NCBI GenBank assembly: GCA_903813345.2
Contig: CAIIXF020000008.1
Coordinates: 13,252,822 to 13,316,821 of the forward strand
Length of the DNA stretch: 64,000 nucleotides
Direction of reading: 5' to 3'
Origin: Owenia fusiformis
Taxonomy: Eukaryota > Annelida > Polychaeta > Sabellida > Oweniidae
Below are positions 25,859 through 38,800 of this stretch, piece after piece. Made by a program: the position numbers and the translations under genes. The notes under the pieces were generated by a model, which had not been told where the DNA came from, ran no database searches, and saw nothing but the letters and a program-made list of their open reading frames with translations. Each line of letters starts with the position of its first letter. Position 1 is the stretch's first letter.

Positions 25859-27866
25859 ATGGTAAGTCATAAACACTATTTATTTGCAAATGATCTCTTT
25901 AGTTGCATACATAGCTATCATAACTGTCATATATGACCTAAAACAAAGCCTGATACTGTAGAGGATATATAATATTTATCATTTAAACAAATCAAATGTG
26001 AAAAATACTTGTTTAACTATTATATATTTTTCTTTCACCAATCACTTAGTTCAACGTTTCTGATTGTTAAAGGTAAATGTTCGTTTATTGCAATCTAGGC
26101 TGACTATGGCACAGACGATGAGATAAAACTGCAAGAAGAGAGTAAAGAAAGTAAGAACAACGAAACAGACGAACTAAATATAAGTTGAGAGTAGCTTTTG
26201 GAAAATGTTATAAGCTCTCGAGATTCAGAGTCACACTTTTTTCTAAAAGTTATCTAACAGTTCTGAATGTTCTCTTCAGTTCGAATTACACTTCTCCATC
26301 TTTGATATTTGATCAGATATTTCATTTATTTTTCCAGAAAATAAAATTAGAACCGAAAAAGACATTTACATGCTTTTGGAGAGATTGCTTCCGACATTGT
26401 AATCTTTCTAGTATTTGTTGGTGTTTTATTAAATAAAAACAATGCTTCGGTTATAACTGGTAAATATTTTTTATAAGAATAAAGCATCCAGGTCACCGTC
26501 AGCAATATCTGATACCAGCGTTATCGAGAGAAGTCTTCTTTAAACATTTTAGGTACATATATTTATTCCGTTTGCAGTCATGAAATCTATGATCAAGTCA
26601 TATCGAGCACCAAATGACGATGACATAATACAGAAAGAAGAACTATGGGATTGCTTAGACTTCATAGGAATCAACGTTAAAGATGAGAACGCTATGAGAG
26701 CAATAAGGACACAATTCGACACTGACAGTAAGACATTGCATAATGTAGACAAAGTAAATCATGCTACATTGGTTATGATGTTATGCTTCACAGTGCTGAA
26801 AATCAGAAATGGGGCTGATTTGTTGCTAGTATAAAAAAATCGTTCAGTTCTCTTTACAATCGTTGTAACCCGCAAAAATGACTTCATAAATATAAGCAAT
26901 ATACCCCAGTTTCTTTTGTTTTTAAAAAGGGGGCAGGAATTCTTAGAAGTCTCTACAATAGTGGTATTCACATGTGAAGGAAACAGCAAAATCCATGCGC
27001 CGAACATATTTGATACTAGGTTTGGGATCGATGTTTCACAATGGGTTATTATGTATTTGGGTGCAGATAGTTGAAACAGTTGTAACATTGTGTCGAATCC
27101 CCAACACCAACCAACCCCAACCATTACTGATTCTTTAGTTATTTATGTTACAGAGGATGGCCAGCTAAGTATTGATGAAATCGTTAACCAATGGGAACTT
27201 CTCCAAACGCACAGTTTACATAGTGATTACCTACTAAAATGTTTCAAGAAACTTGACAAAAATAAGGATGGCTTCCTTAGACTACCTGAATTAAGAACAA
27301 TATTAACGGCAAAAGGTATGTGTTTTTATCAACTTTATGTCACGTCAGGTGGCATTGAGATATATTGGACTAGTATAGTAATAAGACACAAACAAGACAC
27401 TAACAAAAAGACAGCAATTATGGATATTTTATTGTCTAAATATGTTATTATATTGCTGTGCCTAATACCCACTGATTGAGTGATGATTTAATAAATGAAA
27501 TAATATGGCTTGTTGTTAAAGGTAAGAACCAATTTAGTGGAACAGAGGCAGCAGTTCTACTAGAAGACCTCATGAAATATGACAAAGACAACAATGGAAA
27601 ATTCACTTATACTGGTTTGTCTAATCCTTTATTTATTCACCTTCGCGAGAATAATATATATTTATGTAGGCCTATTGGCCCATGCCTAGCTCAATATATG
27701 AAAAATATTTTACACTAATTTAACCAGTAATCTATTTAGTTGAGACAGATTTCCTTTCTGTTTTTCAGAATTCGTGGAGATGTATGCTGAAAATGAATTT
27801 CCATTTAAACCAAAAGGATTACCAACCAAAAAGCTACCGGATGCAAAACAAAAGATGGATGACTGA
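25859..27866 (+). CDS. four-EF-hand calcium-binding protein, paralogue 2 (first EF loop degenerate)
   Basis: Tandem paralogue of the gene at 18034-20635. Exons: 25859-25861 (ATG only, donor GTAAGT), 26099-26150, 26578-26727, 27154-27315, 27522-27614 and 27769-27866, with the same phases as its neighbours. The first loop reads APNDDDIIQKEE: the first acidic ligand is replaced by Ala and the central Gly by Asp, so this site probably binds calcium poorly or not at all. The other loops, DTDKDGQLSIDE, DKNKDGFLRLPE and DKDNNGKFTYTE, keep their ligands. The C-terminus ends PDAKQKMDD, close to that of paralogue 1. Loss of one site suggests the copies have diverged in calcium affinity; that is inference. 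Confidence 0.9.
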
Positions 27867-29224
27867 GTTGGGTGTTCATTTGGTTGATGATGCTGCATCA
27901 TAGTTTGAATACGAATCATACAAAGCCAGAAAATACTCCAACTACCATTTCAATTTATTTTTGATTTCTCATTATTTTTGGAAACTGTGACTCATCATCA
28001 AACGTTACATAGTTTTTGTTTGAATAATGAAGTATATACATGTACATATAGTGTACCAAACAGGAGCAATGAGTTGGATCAGAATTTCGTAATATGACCC
28101 CATTTCACCATAAGTTTAAAGCAATCAAGAATTTATGAAGTGTAGAATTCATCGTAAATGGAGGACACGTGGATTTGTAAATAAACAAAAAAATTATATA
28201 TTATTATAATTGTTTGTTTCCTTTTACGTACAACGTTGTTTGTGAAAAATTGACTCATAATATCACATTCTAGCCAACAAGAACACAGTTTATAATATGA
28301 AATGCATTCTGTATTTTTCTCATCCATGCAGGATTATTTTTGGTTTATCGAAATTGATGACCCTCATCAATCATTTCATAATTTCAAGTTGACAGTTGAG
28401 AAAAAACTATAAATGCTATCATAATATCAAATGCGTTGTGCAGGTCAAACCTTGAAAATTCTTGCAAAAATCTGGTTGAATTTCATTCTTTTAGTGATAC
28501 TCTGTACAAATCTTTTGCGAAAAGTATATTCCTTCCTAATATGGTAGCTAGCAAAACATAGAAAAATGTTTTGCAATAGTCAATATTGCTCATTTAGAAA
28601 TTGAGTGCTTCTTATATTCTAAGCTGACAAGCTCTGAATATATTTTTTTGCACATGCACATAAAGTAAGAACCACTTGTCTAGAAGTGATTTCGTGCTAC
28701 TTTCCAATACTGTTAGTCACAATGTTGTGAAAGTTGAGACTTCCTGAGTGAAATCTTTAAATATGTCAGCTTACTGGAAATTGGCACTTCATTTTTAAAT
28801 GATCAAATATCAATGACTTTTAAAATATTTTGCTGTGTTTTGCTTAGTATGGAAATGGCCTGGCCAATACTGGTAGTGAGAATTAACCCAACATTCACTT
28901 AATCCATTTCATTGTAATAACACATTACTGCCATCTTTAAAGCATTGAATAGAAATCTGTAGAGTCCCAAAGTAAACTTTACCTTTCAAAACTATACAAA
29001 TGAATGTTTAACGTAGCAACGAGATTACACGATGTTCGATAATGGTCATTACTAGAGGTAGAATTCTAGCTGAGATTCTAGGGACAGTATTATCTGCGCC
29101 TCACACTTGGATATATTATCGTAATGCTAAGAGATAAAAATTAAGATAGCTGCTTATGTGTGTTACCTGAAGTTCAAATAACACAATACCATAACATAAA
29201 TGTACACTGACATAAAGGATAAAC
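27867..29224. other. intergenic region between EF-hand paralogues 2 and 3
   Basis: Contains a repeat copy at about 28490-28870 related to the palindromic element at 32212-32770. Nothing else recognised. Confidence 0.5.
28490..28870. repeat. diverged copy of the 32212-32770 palindromic element
   Basis: Shares in order ATATGGTAGCTA, AAAATGTTTTGCAATAGTCAAT, GAACCACTTGTCTAGAAGTG and CAGCTTACTGGAAATTGGCA with that element. The arms are decayed. Confidence 0.65.
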
Positions 29225-31699
29225 ATGGTAAGATACTAAACATTACTTATAGAAATAGCATTCACTCTCTATTGTTGCCTCTCTAAAGTTGCTGTATGAC
29301 CATCTGGTACTATACGTGTCCATCAGGTTTGTCTATGTAGATCCTTAAATGCTTCATATGTATATTGTAATAAGGTACACTGGCAAAGAATAGTATTCTA
29401 AGCAATTTTTGTCGACGTTTTCAAACTGTGATTCTTTTTAGTCATATGTGATTCATAATTCGTTCCTATTGAAGATATAATATCAAACTACAAGTTCGAA
29501 ATCACGGTTGAACTATAACAATCTGATTTTTGCAGGCTAACTTTGGAAGTGAAGATGACATTGAGATGCGGGATGAAAGCAAACGAAGTAAGTAGAGTAT
29601 CAATGTGATATTGATACTTGCATAATATAAACATATACATATAAATTTGTAAAGTAATTTCATGTACTAGTATATATGCTATTTATTTGAACAACTTAAG
29701 TGTCAAAATTAAAGTTGCAAGAAATTATGTCTTCATTTTGTTTCATAAACCTTTGCAGTGCTAAGAGAAATGATAATGTCATACGGCGATTCAAACGACG
29801 ATGGAATAATTCAAAAAGATGAACTTGGGGATTGCCTCGCATTCATTGGCATTAATATTATGGATGAGGAGTCCATGGATGCTGTCATAGAACACTTTGA
29901 TACAAATGGTTTGTAGATACATTGTGCAGCAATAGTAAACTACGTCTCATCACTATACACTATTCGTCTCATCACTATACACTATTCGTATAGACGAATG
30001 GTACTTCACGTATCACCTACATATTTTTGAGAAATCACGAACACATGTTAACAAGTCATTATTTACCTACTTTAGGAGTAAAATATACAATAGTATAAGT
30101 AGTGTTGTCTTAAAACGTTCCTTATGATCATAAATCAGTCAATAAGGGAAATAAAGGCTATCCTACATGTATGTACAGGGTGTTCATAAAGTCTATGTAA
30201 TATAATGCTTATGTAAAGAAGCTATATCATGTATATTGACAGCCTGTATATTTTAATAATCACACCAATGTGTGCATGGCTAAGAATCATTTTGGCATTG
30301 ATAGATATATAGAATAGTGTAATTGTAAAAAGGACAGAGGACAAAAATGTGAGACTATTTATAGCATGCTGCAGAGATGATCGCACATTGTCATTGTATC
30401 TTGTAGAAGATGGCCACATCAGCATCGACGAAATTGTTGACCAATGGGAGGTTCTGCAAGTACACAGTCTCCATAGTGACGAACTTCTTAAAAGTTTTAA
30501 AAAGATAGACGCTAATGGTGATGGATTTATACGCTTGCCTGAACTTAAAGCAGTGCTTACCAAAAAGGGTAACAGTACAAAGGCTTTTAAAAGCATATTC
30601 TTTTAATTGTCAATGTTCATATCATTAACATACAGTGTTTTGCTATATTTAATGAAGTCCAATATGTAAAACATTTTCCCAATGTTATAGCACATTTTTA
30701 TCGTTTGTCTTTCATTCAAGCATTTTCTGTAAAAGTTGATTTTGACACATGATATCAAGAATTGAAACTATAAACCACCCCATGATTGACATTGTATATC
30801 ATAGTTTTGATGCATGAAAATGTATGCCCACACAGGTAAAAACCAGTTCAGTGGCGAAGAGGCATCCGCTGTATTACAAAAACTCATGAAATATGACGAA
30901 GACCATGACGGCAAGTTCAGCTATCCAGGTACATTTCAGATATGATACATGTTATTCTTTATTTTAAAGTGATGGCCAGGTCGAATATGAGGCCCATAGC
31001 TTGTTTCTATCCAGATCTATACCTTTTTTCTATCCCAGAGTGCAACATCGATATCGTGATACAAAATTCGAATTCAAACAGCTGCCCATCCTCCGAAAAC
31101 AGGTCTCCAGAACTCGTACCTCCTTCTTCCATTTTGTTCACTTCAACATTTGAATCGTGAATTATGGTCTTATTTCTTAACGAAAAGTTCCAAAACTCAC
31201 AAGAAATGATCGAGATTTTGGTTCGAATCTTTTAAACTGTTTATTTTGAATTTGTAGTCGGTTGTAATTTCAAACAATAACGACATTTCGATGTTTCATT
31301 TTTGGAAAATATCGAATTTCGATTCTGGGAGCCAATCCTCGTATCTAGACAAGTTTATGTCCATTGTCGCTACATTCTATGTCTATATAAGTAGTATAGT
31401 ATAAGTATGGAAAATAAAGTACGCATGAGTAAGTGCAGAGAAGTACAGTTCCAAGAATGTCTTAAGCCTCAGATGCGACATCTTCATTTATTAATCTAAA
31501 GCCTTTGTTTGAGACGGCCGACAATGATTAGCTTGGCAATGTCATATACATAAGTTTCGTTTCATGTGAATAGTGAATGCCAATTATGTTTTTTTCAGAA
31601 TTTGTGAAAATGTTCTCTGAAGACGAATTTCCATTCAAAAGAATAAAAGGACTAACAAAAAAGAAGTTACCTGATGCAAAACAAAAACAAGAACAATGA
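29225..31699 (+). CDS. four-EF-hand calcium-binding protein, paralogue 3
   Basis: Third tandem paralogue. Exons: 29225-29227 (ATG only), 29536-29587, 29759-29908, 30407-30568, 30836-30928 and 31599-31699. Loops: DSNDDGIIQKDE, DTNEDGHISIDE, DANGDGFIRLPE and DEDHDGKFSYPE; all four look able to bind calcium. Exon lengths of 150 and 162 for the third and fourth exons are identical in all three genes, a clear sign of duplication of the whole gene rather than of exons. The C-terminal tail is Lys-rich (GLTKKKLPDAKQKQEQ). Spacing from the stop of paralogue 2 is about 1.36 kb and no shared promoter element was recognised. Confidence 0.9.
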
Positions 31700-32868
31700 T
31701 GATTCGTTCTTGGGCACTATTAAATTGACAGAAACAAAGATTGTTCATTGTCGAAATATTTATTTGAAATATATGGTACTGTATTTATGTAATACTGTGC
31801 GTGTACATGTCTATATAAATGTGTGAATAGTGTATGTTTAGAAACAATACTGCAGTGTGCATCCTTCCATGCAAAGTCATAATACGCATGAATGCACACT
31901 ATCATTAATTATATATTTGTAGTTATTAGTACAATAATATATTGTAAATAACCAAATACTCGGCAAATAGTGTTCCATTCAAAGACCCATGTTTCTCATC
32001 TTCTCATGGATTTCCTGTACTAAACCTCATGGCAGAGATTTCTATCAACGTTTCTGAGTATCATTTAAAGTGAGTATTGAATTAGAAAAATGAGAAATAT
32101 AAAAATTAAAACTACTAAAGCAAATTAATCTGGAATTCCCTTGGGGAGTACCACTTTTTCACATCCGTATTCAAGCGTATTTCATGGTAGTTATTATTAA
32201 AGGAATATTCCTTGCCAGACCCTTTCTCTCTTGATATGGTAGCTATAATCATATATATAGTTTCCATATTTAGCAAAACATGGGAAAATGTTTTAATATG
32301 GTCAATATTGATCATTTATAAATCTAGTGCTTATTTCCAGTGAGCTGCCATCTTTTAAGATTTCTTGCAGGAAGTGATGTCATCAACTCTCAACTTCTAT
32401 AACCTTGCCCATAACAGTATAGGAAAGTAGCACAAAATCACTTCTAGACAAGTGATCATTACTTTCTGTGCAAAAATATTTTCAGAGCTTGTCAAGAAGA
32501 AGGATTAAATAAGATACAAAGTTGAAAAAGAATATTTAGCTGGTTTTGTAATTCTTCTTAATAGCTCCTCACCTAATGCTATATACAAAGTTGAGAGTCG
32601 ATGACATCACTTCCTGTGTGAAATTTTAAAAGATGGCAGCTTACTGGAATTGAGCATCACATTTCTAAGTGATCAACTTTGACCATATCAAAACATTTTT
32701 GCATGTTTTGCTAAACATGGCAAGCATATATATATTTATAGCTACCATATGAAGAGAGAGATGGTTTGGCATAATTAAATGTAGGGTATATAGTAATTAC
32801 AAGAATATATGTTTATGCGTGCAATAAGTGTTGTTTTGAAATATTGCTAATACCAACATCATTGGAGT
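31700..32868. other. convergent intergenic region between EF-hand 3 and the fusion gene
   Basis: The two flanking genes end towards each other here. It holds a palindromic element at 32212-32770; no further gene seen. Confidence 0.5.
32212..32770. mobile_element. palindromic MITE-like element, ~560 bases
   Basis: The left end TTGCCAGACCCTTTCTCTCT and the right end AGAGAGAGATGGTTTGGCA are inverted; arms pair for over 100 bases (GCAAAACATGGGAAAATGTT against CATTTTTGCATGTTTTGCTA). A second inverted pair inside (TTTTAAGATTTCTTGCAGGA / TCCTGTGTGAAATTTTAAAA) makes a nested foldback. Confidence 0.75.
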
Positions 32869-35800
32869 TCAACATAAATGGGTTGATAGTTTGGTTTTAG
32901 GCCCATACACCGATCTCAGCTGATTAACCCCGAAAGTTCCAAATATGAAAATCTCAGAGCTATCATACTCCATTTGGTTCAGAAACTCTACGACAGTGAT
33001 AACCATAGATGGCCCCCCACAAATAACGATCTTCTGAGAGCCTTCCATCTTTGGAACCATCTTTTTAATCATCTCGCCGTCGATGTATCCTTCCGCGCCT
33101 GTCCACTTCTCATCTACAGTCCCAAGAGAATAAAGGGCAGTAAACCTTCCCGACTTTGAATAGCCATCTAGTTCATCTTTATACAGCAATTCAGGTTCTT
33201 CATCAGCATAAGAGATGAGAGTTACCTTCGTTTTGTCATCTGGATTAGCCATTATGGATCGGATGATCTGTAATGCTGGCGTCACTCCAATGCCACTCGT
33301 GATCAGGGTTATCCGATCCAACTTGTTTGGTTTGTATTCCAGGCCTCCACATGGCCCTTTCACCTTAACACTATCACCTAAAATATTTCGAAAGATAGAT
33401 ATGTGACCTGTTTCATTATCTGTAACCAGTGAATTATCTATACATAATACAGTTACATATGTAGTTATATATATATATTATATTTGTAATATAACCTAAA
33501 AGTCTGTACTGACGAACATACAACAGTGCTTCTGCTAAGTATCATACACGCAACAAATATGAATATAGCCTTACATTAGGCGCTTATCATAAATTCGGTA
33601 ACTCGCAAAAATCATATTACCTGGTTTCTTGCTTCTACACATATTGGAAAATTCTCCATGGCTTTCTAATTTTGTTACCAGTTGCATGGAGCCGAATGTA
33701 GAAGGACATGTTGTAGGGGAGAAATACCTCTCTGTCAAGTGGCCATTAGATGCGATGGCAACTTTGACATATTGACCAGGAAGACAACCAGTGTGTTGAG
33801 AGCTCTCTGGTAAATCGATCGTGAATTCAGCAATATTATCAGCAATGTATTGCCACTCTTTGATTTTGCACTCAACGTATTCATCTGGATTCAACGCATT
33901 CTTATGGGTGACATTATCCACTGTGATTTCCTTCACGTGTTCTGGTGGGCAAGTGTTAAACGGATTATCAAATTCCGAACCTTGGTAGAGATTTTCACCG
34001 TTGTAGTTACTTTCTTCCATTGCCAAATCCTTCATTAGCTTATCGACAAGGGCTTGTTTGGCCGAAGGGCTCATTTTCTTTAATTCGGTGTGTACGGCTC
34101 TGTGGTTAACAGTCTGGGACCTACATCAAATCAATATTACATAATCTACCATTATTAGAATAAATAGACAGTGGCATCAATCTCATTCCTTCTCATTTCT
34201 CATATCTTAAGATTATCTTGCTTTTTTTCTCGATAAAACGGAATGCCCCAGCCCTTGAAAATAAGGCGAGTGAAGGTTATCGTGAATTGAAATGTTCTAT
34301 AGTAACACTACAATATCATACTCAACATACACATATGAATTGACAACCGAAGTTTCTATGCTAGTACATTATAATTCATGAGTAGAAATCATACCAATAA
34401 TCGATTGTGTCCATTCCATTTAAGGCTGACTTGCCGACCCAACCACGTGTTACTTCGCCACTGGGCCCCATTACCCATCCAGCCTTCCCATCTCTCAACA
34501 GCCTCTCTAAGCCTTCATAAGATAAGATCAAATTAAAACTGAATGTTCAACCTGGTGACAATTGTCTTTGAATAATTTTAGACAACAAAGTAAATAATAA
34601 TATTGAATGCAATATTAATCGATAAACTTAAACCTATAGAGATATATGTGAGAAATTACTAAAACATTCAGTGAGGCGGCATTACACTACATCCTTTTAA
34701 TTTTTATCAGAATGTTAAATGGTTGCCCATAACACGTAGCATGTATTTCATAATGTAAGGTGACTATATTGACTTTTTCTCAGGAAACCATTTTGGTGAG
34801 TCTTTGAATCAGTAGTCACAGATGAACATTTTTACTTTATTGAATCAGATTGAAGGGGCAAAGTGACAGAAAGTGACATAAGTGAATGACATACGGATAA
34901 GGTGGTGGTTCATACAAAGCGTGTTCCAAAAATGGACATTGGATGGCAGGGATGCATAATATGATATGGAATCGGACCTTGGAATTTAATATGTTACGAA
35001 ATTCAACATTGCCTGAATATGGTATTGTGATACATATTATATTGAAATTACCTAAATCTAATTGCCTAAATATGGTTATGTGAAATGTTATCAAATGTGT
35101 TTATGTCATTTTGTTCCAATGATGTTCGGAAAGATGTTTCATTTCACCCTGAACATATGATACCAAGAACATATGATACCAAGAACAAAAGAAGTGGTTT
35201 TGTGATACATAATATATTAATATTACCTAAATTTAATTGCCTGGATATGGTAATGTGATACATTTTATACTGAGAATACCTAGAAATGAATGAAGTACTA
35301 TTTTATATACTATACATCATTATCATACTAGACCTACCCAGGTCAGTTTTGAAGCCCGCTCCTCCACAGGTACGAAGCATCGTATCCCCAACATAAGCAA
35401 CGTTGCCTCCACAGTTGAATTTCAACTGCCATCCCCAATGAAGATAGCTTGTCCTTTATAAAATTGTTTATAATCTATTATTACGATCATATTGTGATGT
35501 TAACGATGTTTGGATTTGTAAGGAGAAGTTCATATTGTGGTTGACGGTATAAACCATCGAGTCAAACTAATTGGTGTCAGGGAAAACATGACATATCTTT
35601 TGTAAAATGCCACTTATTCGAGCTGGCGCATACAAGGAATACATGTATCAAGGTTTTATTATAAAACGTATAGTCTGCGTATTAAGTTACATCAAGTTAA
35701 AATGAGTTTATCATATTATAGACGTATCCATTACAACTTGAGGACACGGTCGTTCAAGGTCATGCTTAGCCTTGCCCAAGTCGGTATTTTTTTTACTAAT

Positions 35801-38800
35801 CTGATCTTGGATTATGACCGGCGGTCTTAATAGAAATCAAGATAAGTAAAAGAGACCGACTTGGGCAAGGCTAGGTCATGCTACGTACCTAGGATCGAAC
35901 TTGAGATCACTGTGCTTGGACCAATCGTTGTTGTTTGAGGCACGATCCATTCCCGAGGCAATGCTCATAACACTCAGTCGACAAGAGTTTGTTTTGCTAA
36001 TGCAGTCACCGAAGTAATCCTGGAAAGATAAATCGATAGATTCGTTTATTCTGAATTCAATCTAATCTAAATAAATTCTAACATCTAAATTCACATGACA
36101 ATACAATACAGAGCGCAGAGTTTATTTTTAAACTAACGAAACATGTTTTAGTCTTACTTCTACACCCCCCCCCCTACTTCAACAACAGAAGTTGATGTAG
36201 ATATGAAAGATCGAGGGTATTGAAGCAAGACTAGAAGCATCAATATTAGGTACCTGAATGGTCGGGTAGTCTGATACTCGTAGTCCTACATCAGCGTGTC
36301 GTTTCTGAGTAGTATGTTTCTTGGCGATGTCAATACAACCCATTGAAATGCCATTCCACACGGAGGAAGACAAAAGTAGAAACCAAGGATCGACACATTC
36401 GTCGTTAGAGAACCTGCCATCGCCTAAAAATATAGTTTACAGTCAAAACATGTATTTTATCATACTTTTCTATAATTCTTACAAGTTTCTAAAATAATTG
36501 ATAATTAGGAGTGAAAAAACGTCACAATCATTCAAAACATCAGATTCCCCTTTCTTCAACTCTGAACAATTAACAGTTTGAGGGCAGTCGTTGCAAAAAA
36601 ATATTTTTATTTTCAACATTTCCGTATCCTAATATATGAATTAATCAGATACAAAACAGTTGTAATAGAATTTTCAATTGAAATTCTAAAGAAAACAGAT
36701 TCATTATCTTGCTATTGATATTACCTATTGGACCAACTAAACGATCTGGGTGCAGGATACCCTCAGCCATGATTGGTCCGGATTGGTTACCATGCATACC
36801 CAAAGCAGACCAATCATCGGTGTTCGACCGAACTTCGTTCTTAAACAGAAGGAATACCGATAAATTCGAATAATCTCCTCCGAACCCTGGACTGGCTGTC
36901 TGGGCACAATAGAAGTCTGCGAAACCAGCACTTGTCGTCCAGGAAGAGCTTTTCAGCACTTGGAAACGTCCATCGTCCATCTTCACTGCTTTAGACGACA
37001 AGGGGAACCAGAAATGCCCTCCTGTGAATCAATTGATGAGATGGTTTATCTGCATTATAATTATCAACAGTATTGATCAGTTTACGGTGTTAATCGATAG
37101 GCCTATGAAACTATCCTTTCATTTGAAGTTAGCTTTTAAAAAGGAAAAGGTGATCACAAGTCGATTCGTGAAGAAGACAAATCATTGTACTAAGACAGTT
37201 TTGCATAGACAGATGGAATTGTTGTTTTAACGTCTTTTAATGTTTTTATGTTCTTGGAGTCGTTTGTTTACATTTGCATTGTACAAAATTATAAATATGA
37301 AGAAAATTGTTAGGAAAAGCACACATACCTGTTGCAGGATCACTGTACATTAGGGTCCCAAGAAGGCGATCTTTATTAACTCGTCTCAGAAGATCTTTGA
37401 TAGTGTTGTTGTTATGGTAACGAAGAAGGAGAGTAGCAAGTGATGCCGAATGCATAACTAAAAAATATGGGGATCAACTGAGGGAGCTTTTCTTCAGCTA
37501 AAGGATCATTTATTTTTAGAAACAGTATCACTGTGGATGACATATTTGAAAACAATAGTCTACTTTTGACGAACAATGACTTGCGACCAAATCGTAAGTT
37601 ACGACGGTTCCAAAAACAGAACCCAGTAACGTTTAACTGTGCAACTCATTATTTGTGAACATATCTCCACAATACTTTATTGACCTCACATCCAGCGTCG
37701 CAACTTTTTGTGTTACATACCATAGACCATCGCTGTACTTGGGCATCCATATCTTGCAATGGTTTCCACCACCATAGCGGCACACACGTGGCTTTCACCG
37801 AGCCCGCCGAGCTCCTTTGGTATAATGAGACCAAGAAGCCCAAGTGTTGCCAAAGCATTGATATTGTCCCTGGGAAACTCGTATGTTTTGTCATATTTTA
37901 TCTGTAAAATAACATACATAGATTTAGTAAATAGATATAAAAAATATTTCCAGCTAGTCGAAGAGTCCCTCAAAAAATATTTTCACTACACAGTTAATAT
38001 GACAGCGAACAAAATATACAAGTACCGTATTTGGAAGGTTATGTAAAGTGTGGACGTATATAATATATGATAATATTTCTAAAGCTTGCCGTTCACAGAT
38101 TTTCCGTTTGTGTTCCATTTGTTTTGTACGATCAAGAAAATTGAACTTTTATTGGATATTTTCGGGGGCCAAACTTGCCAAATGGCGAACAAAAATTCAG
38201 ATCTGTAAATAACTGCAACTGATACAAAAATATGAAATACAAGGAACTATACGTTTGCAATTTTAAAATATACCCAATACAAGTATATCATGAAAAATAA
38301 TGGAATGTCATAAAAAATTCGCTAAACTAATAAATAGCTTAAATCTGAAAAAATAAAGCCAGAGATACGAAATAATTCTGCCTGTGCCTGTCTGTGCCTG
38401 TCTAGGATACTAAGATAATACCATAGAAATGGGACATGGAAAGTAGACTTCAGTCTCTACTTCCAATGATCGTCTTTAAAACGGTTGTTCCAAGATAGAA
38501 ATGGGACTTGTATAGTAGATTTTAGTCTCTACTTCCAATGATCGTCTTTGAAACGGTTGTTCCAAGATAGAAATGGGACTTGTATAGTAGACTTCAGTCT
38601 CTACTTACAATGATCGTCTTTAAAACGGTTGTTCCAAGATTGAAATGGGACTTGTATAGAAGACTTCAGTCTCTACTTACAATGATGATCGTCTTTAAAA
38701 CGGTTGTTCCAAGATAGAAATGGGACTTGTATAGTAGACTACAGTCTCTACTTACAATGATCGTATTTGAAACGGTTGTTCCAAGATAGAAATGAGACTT

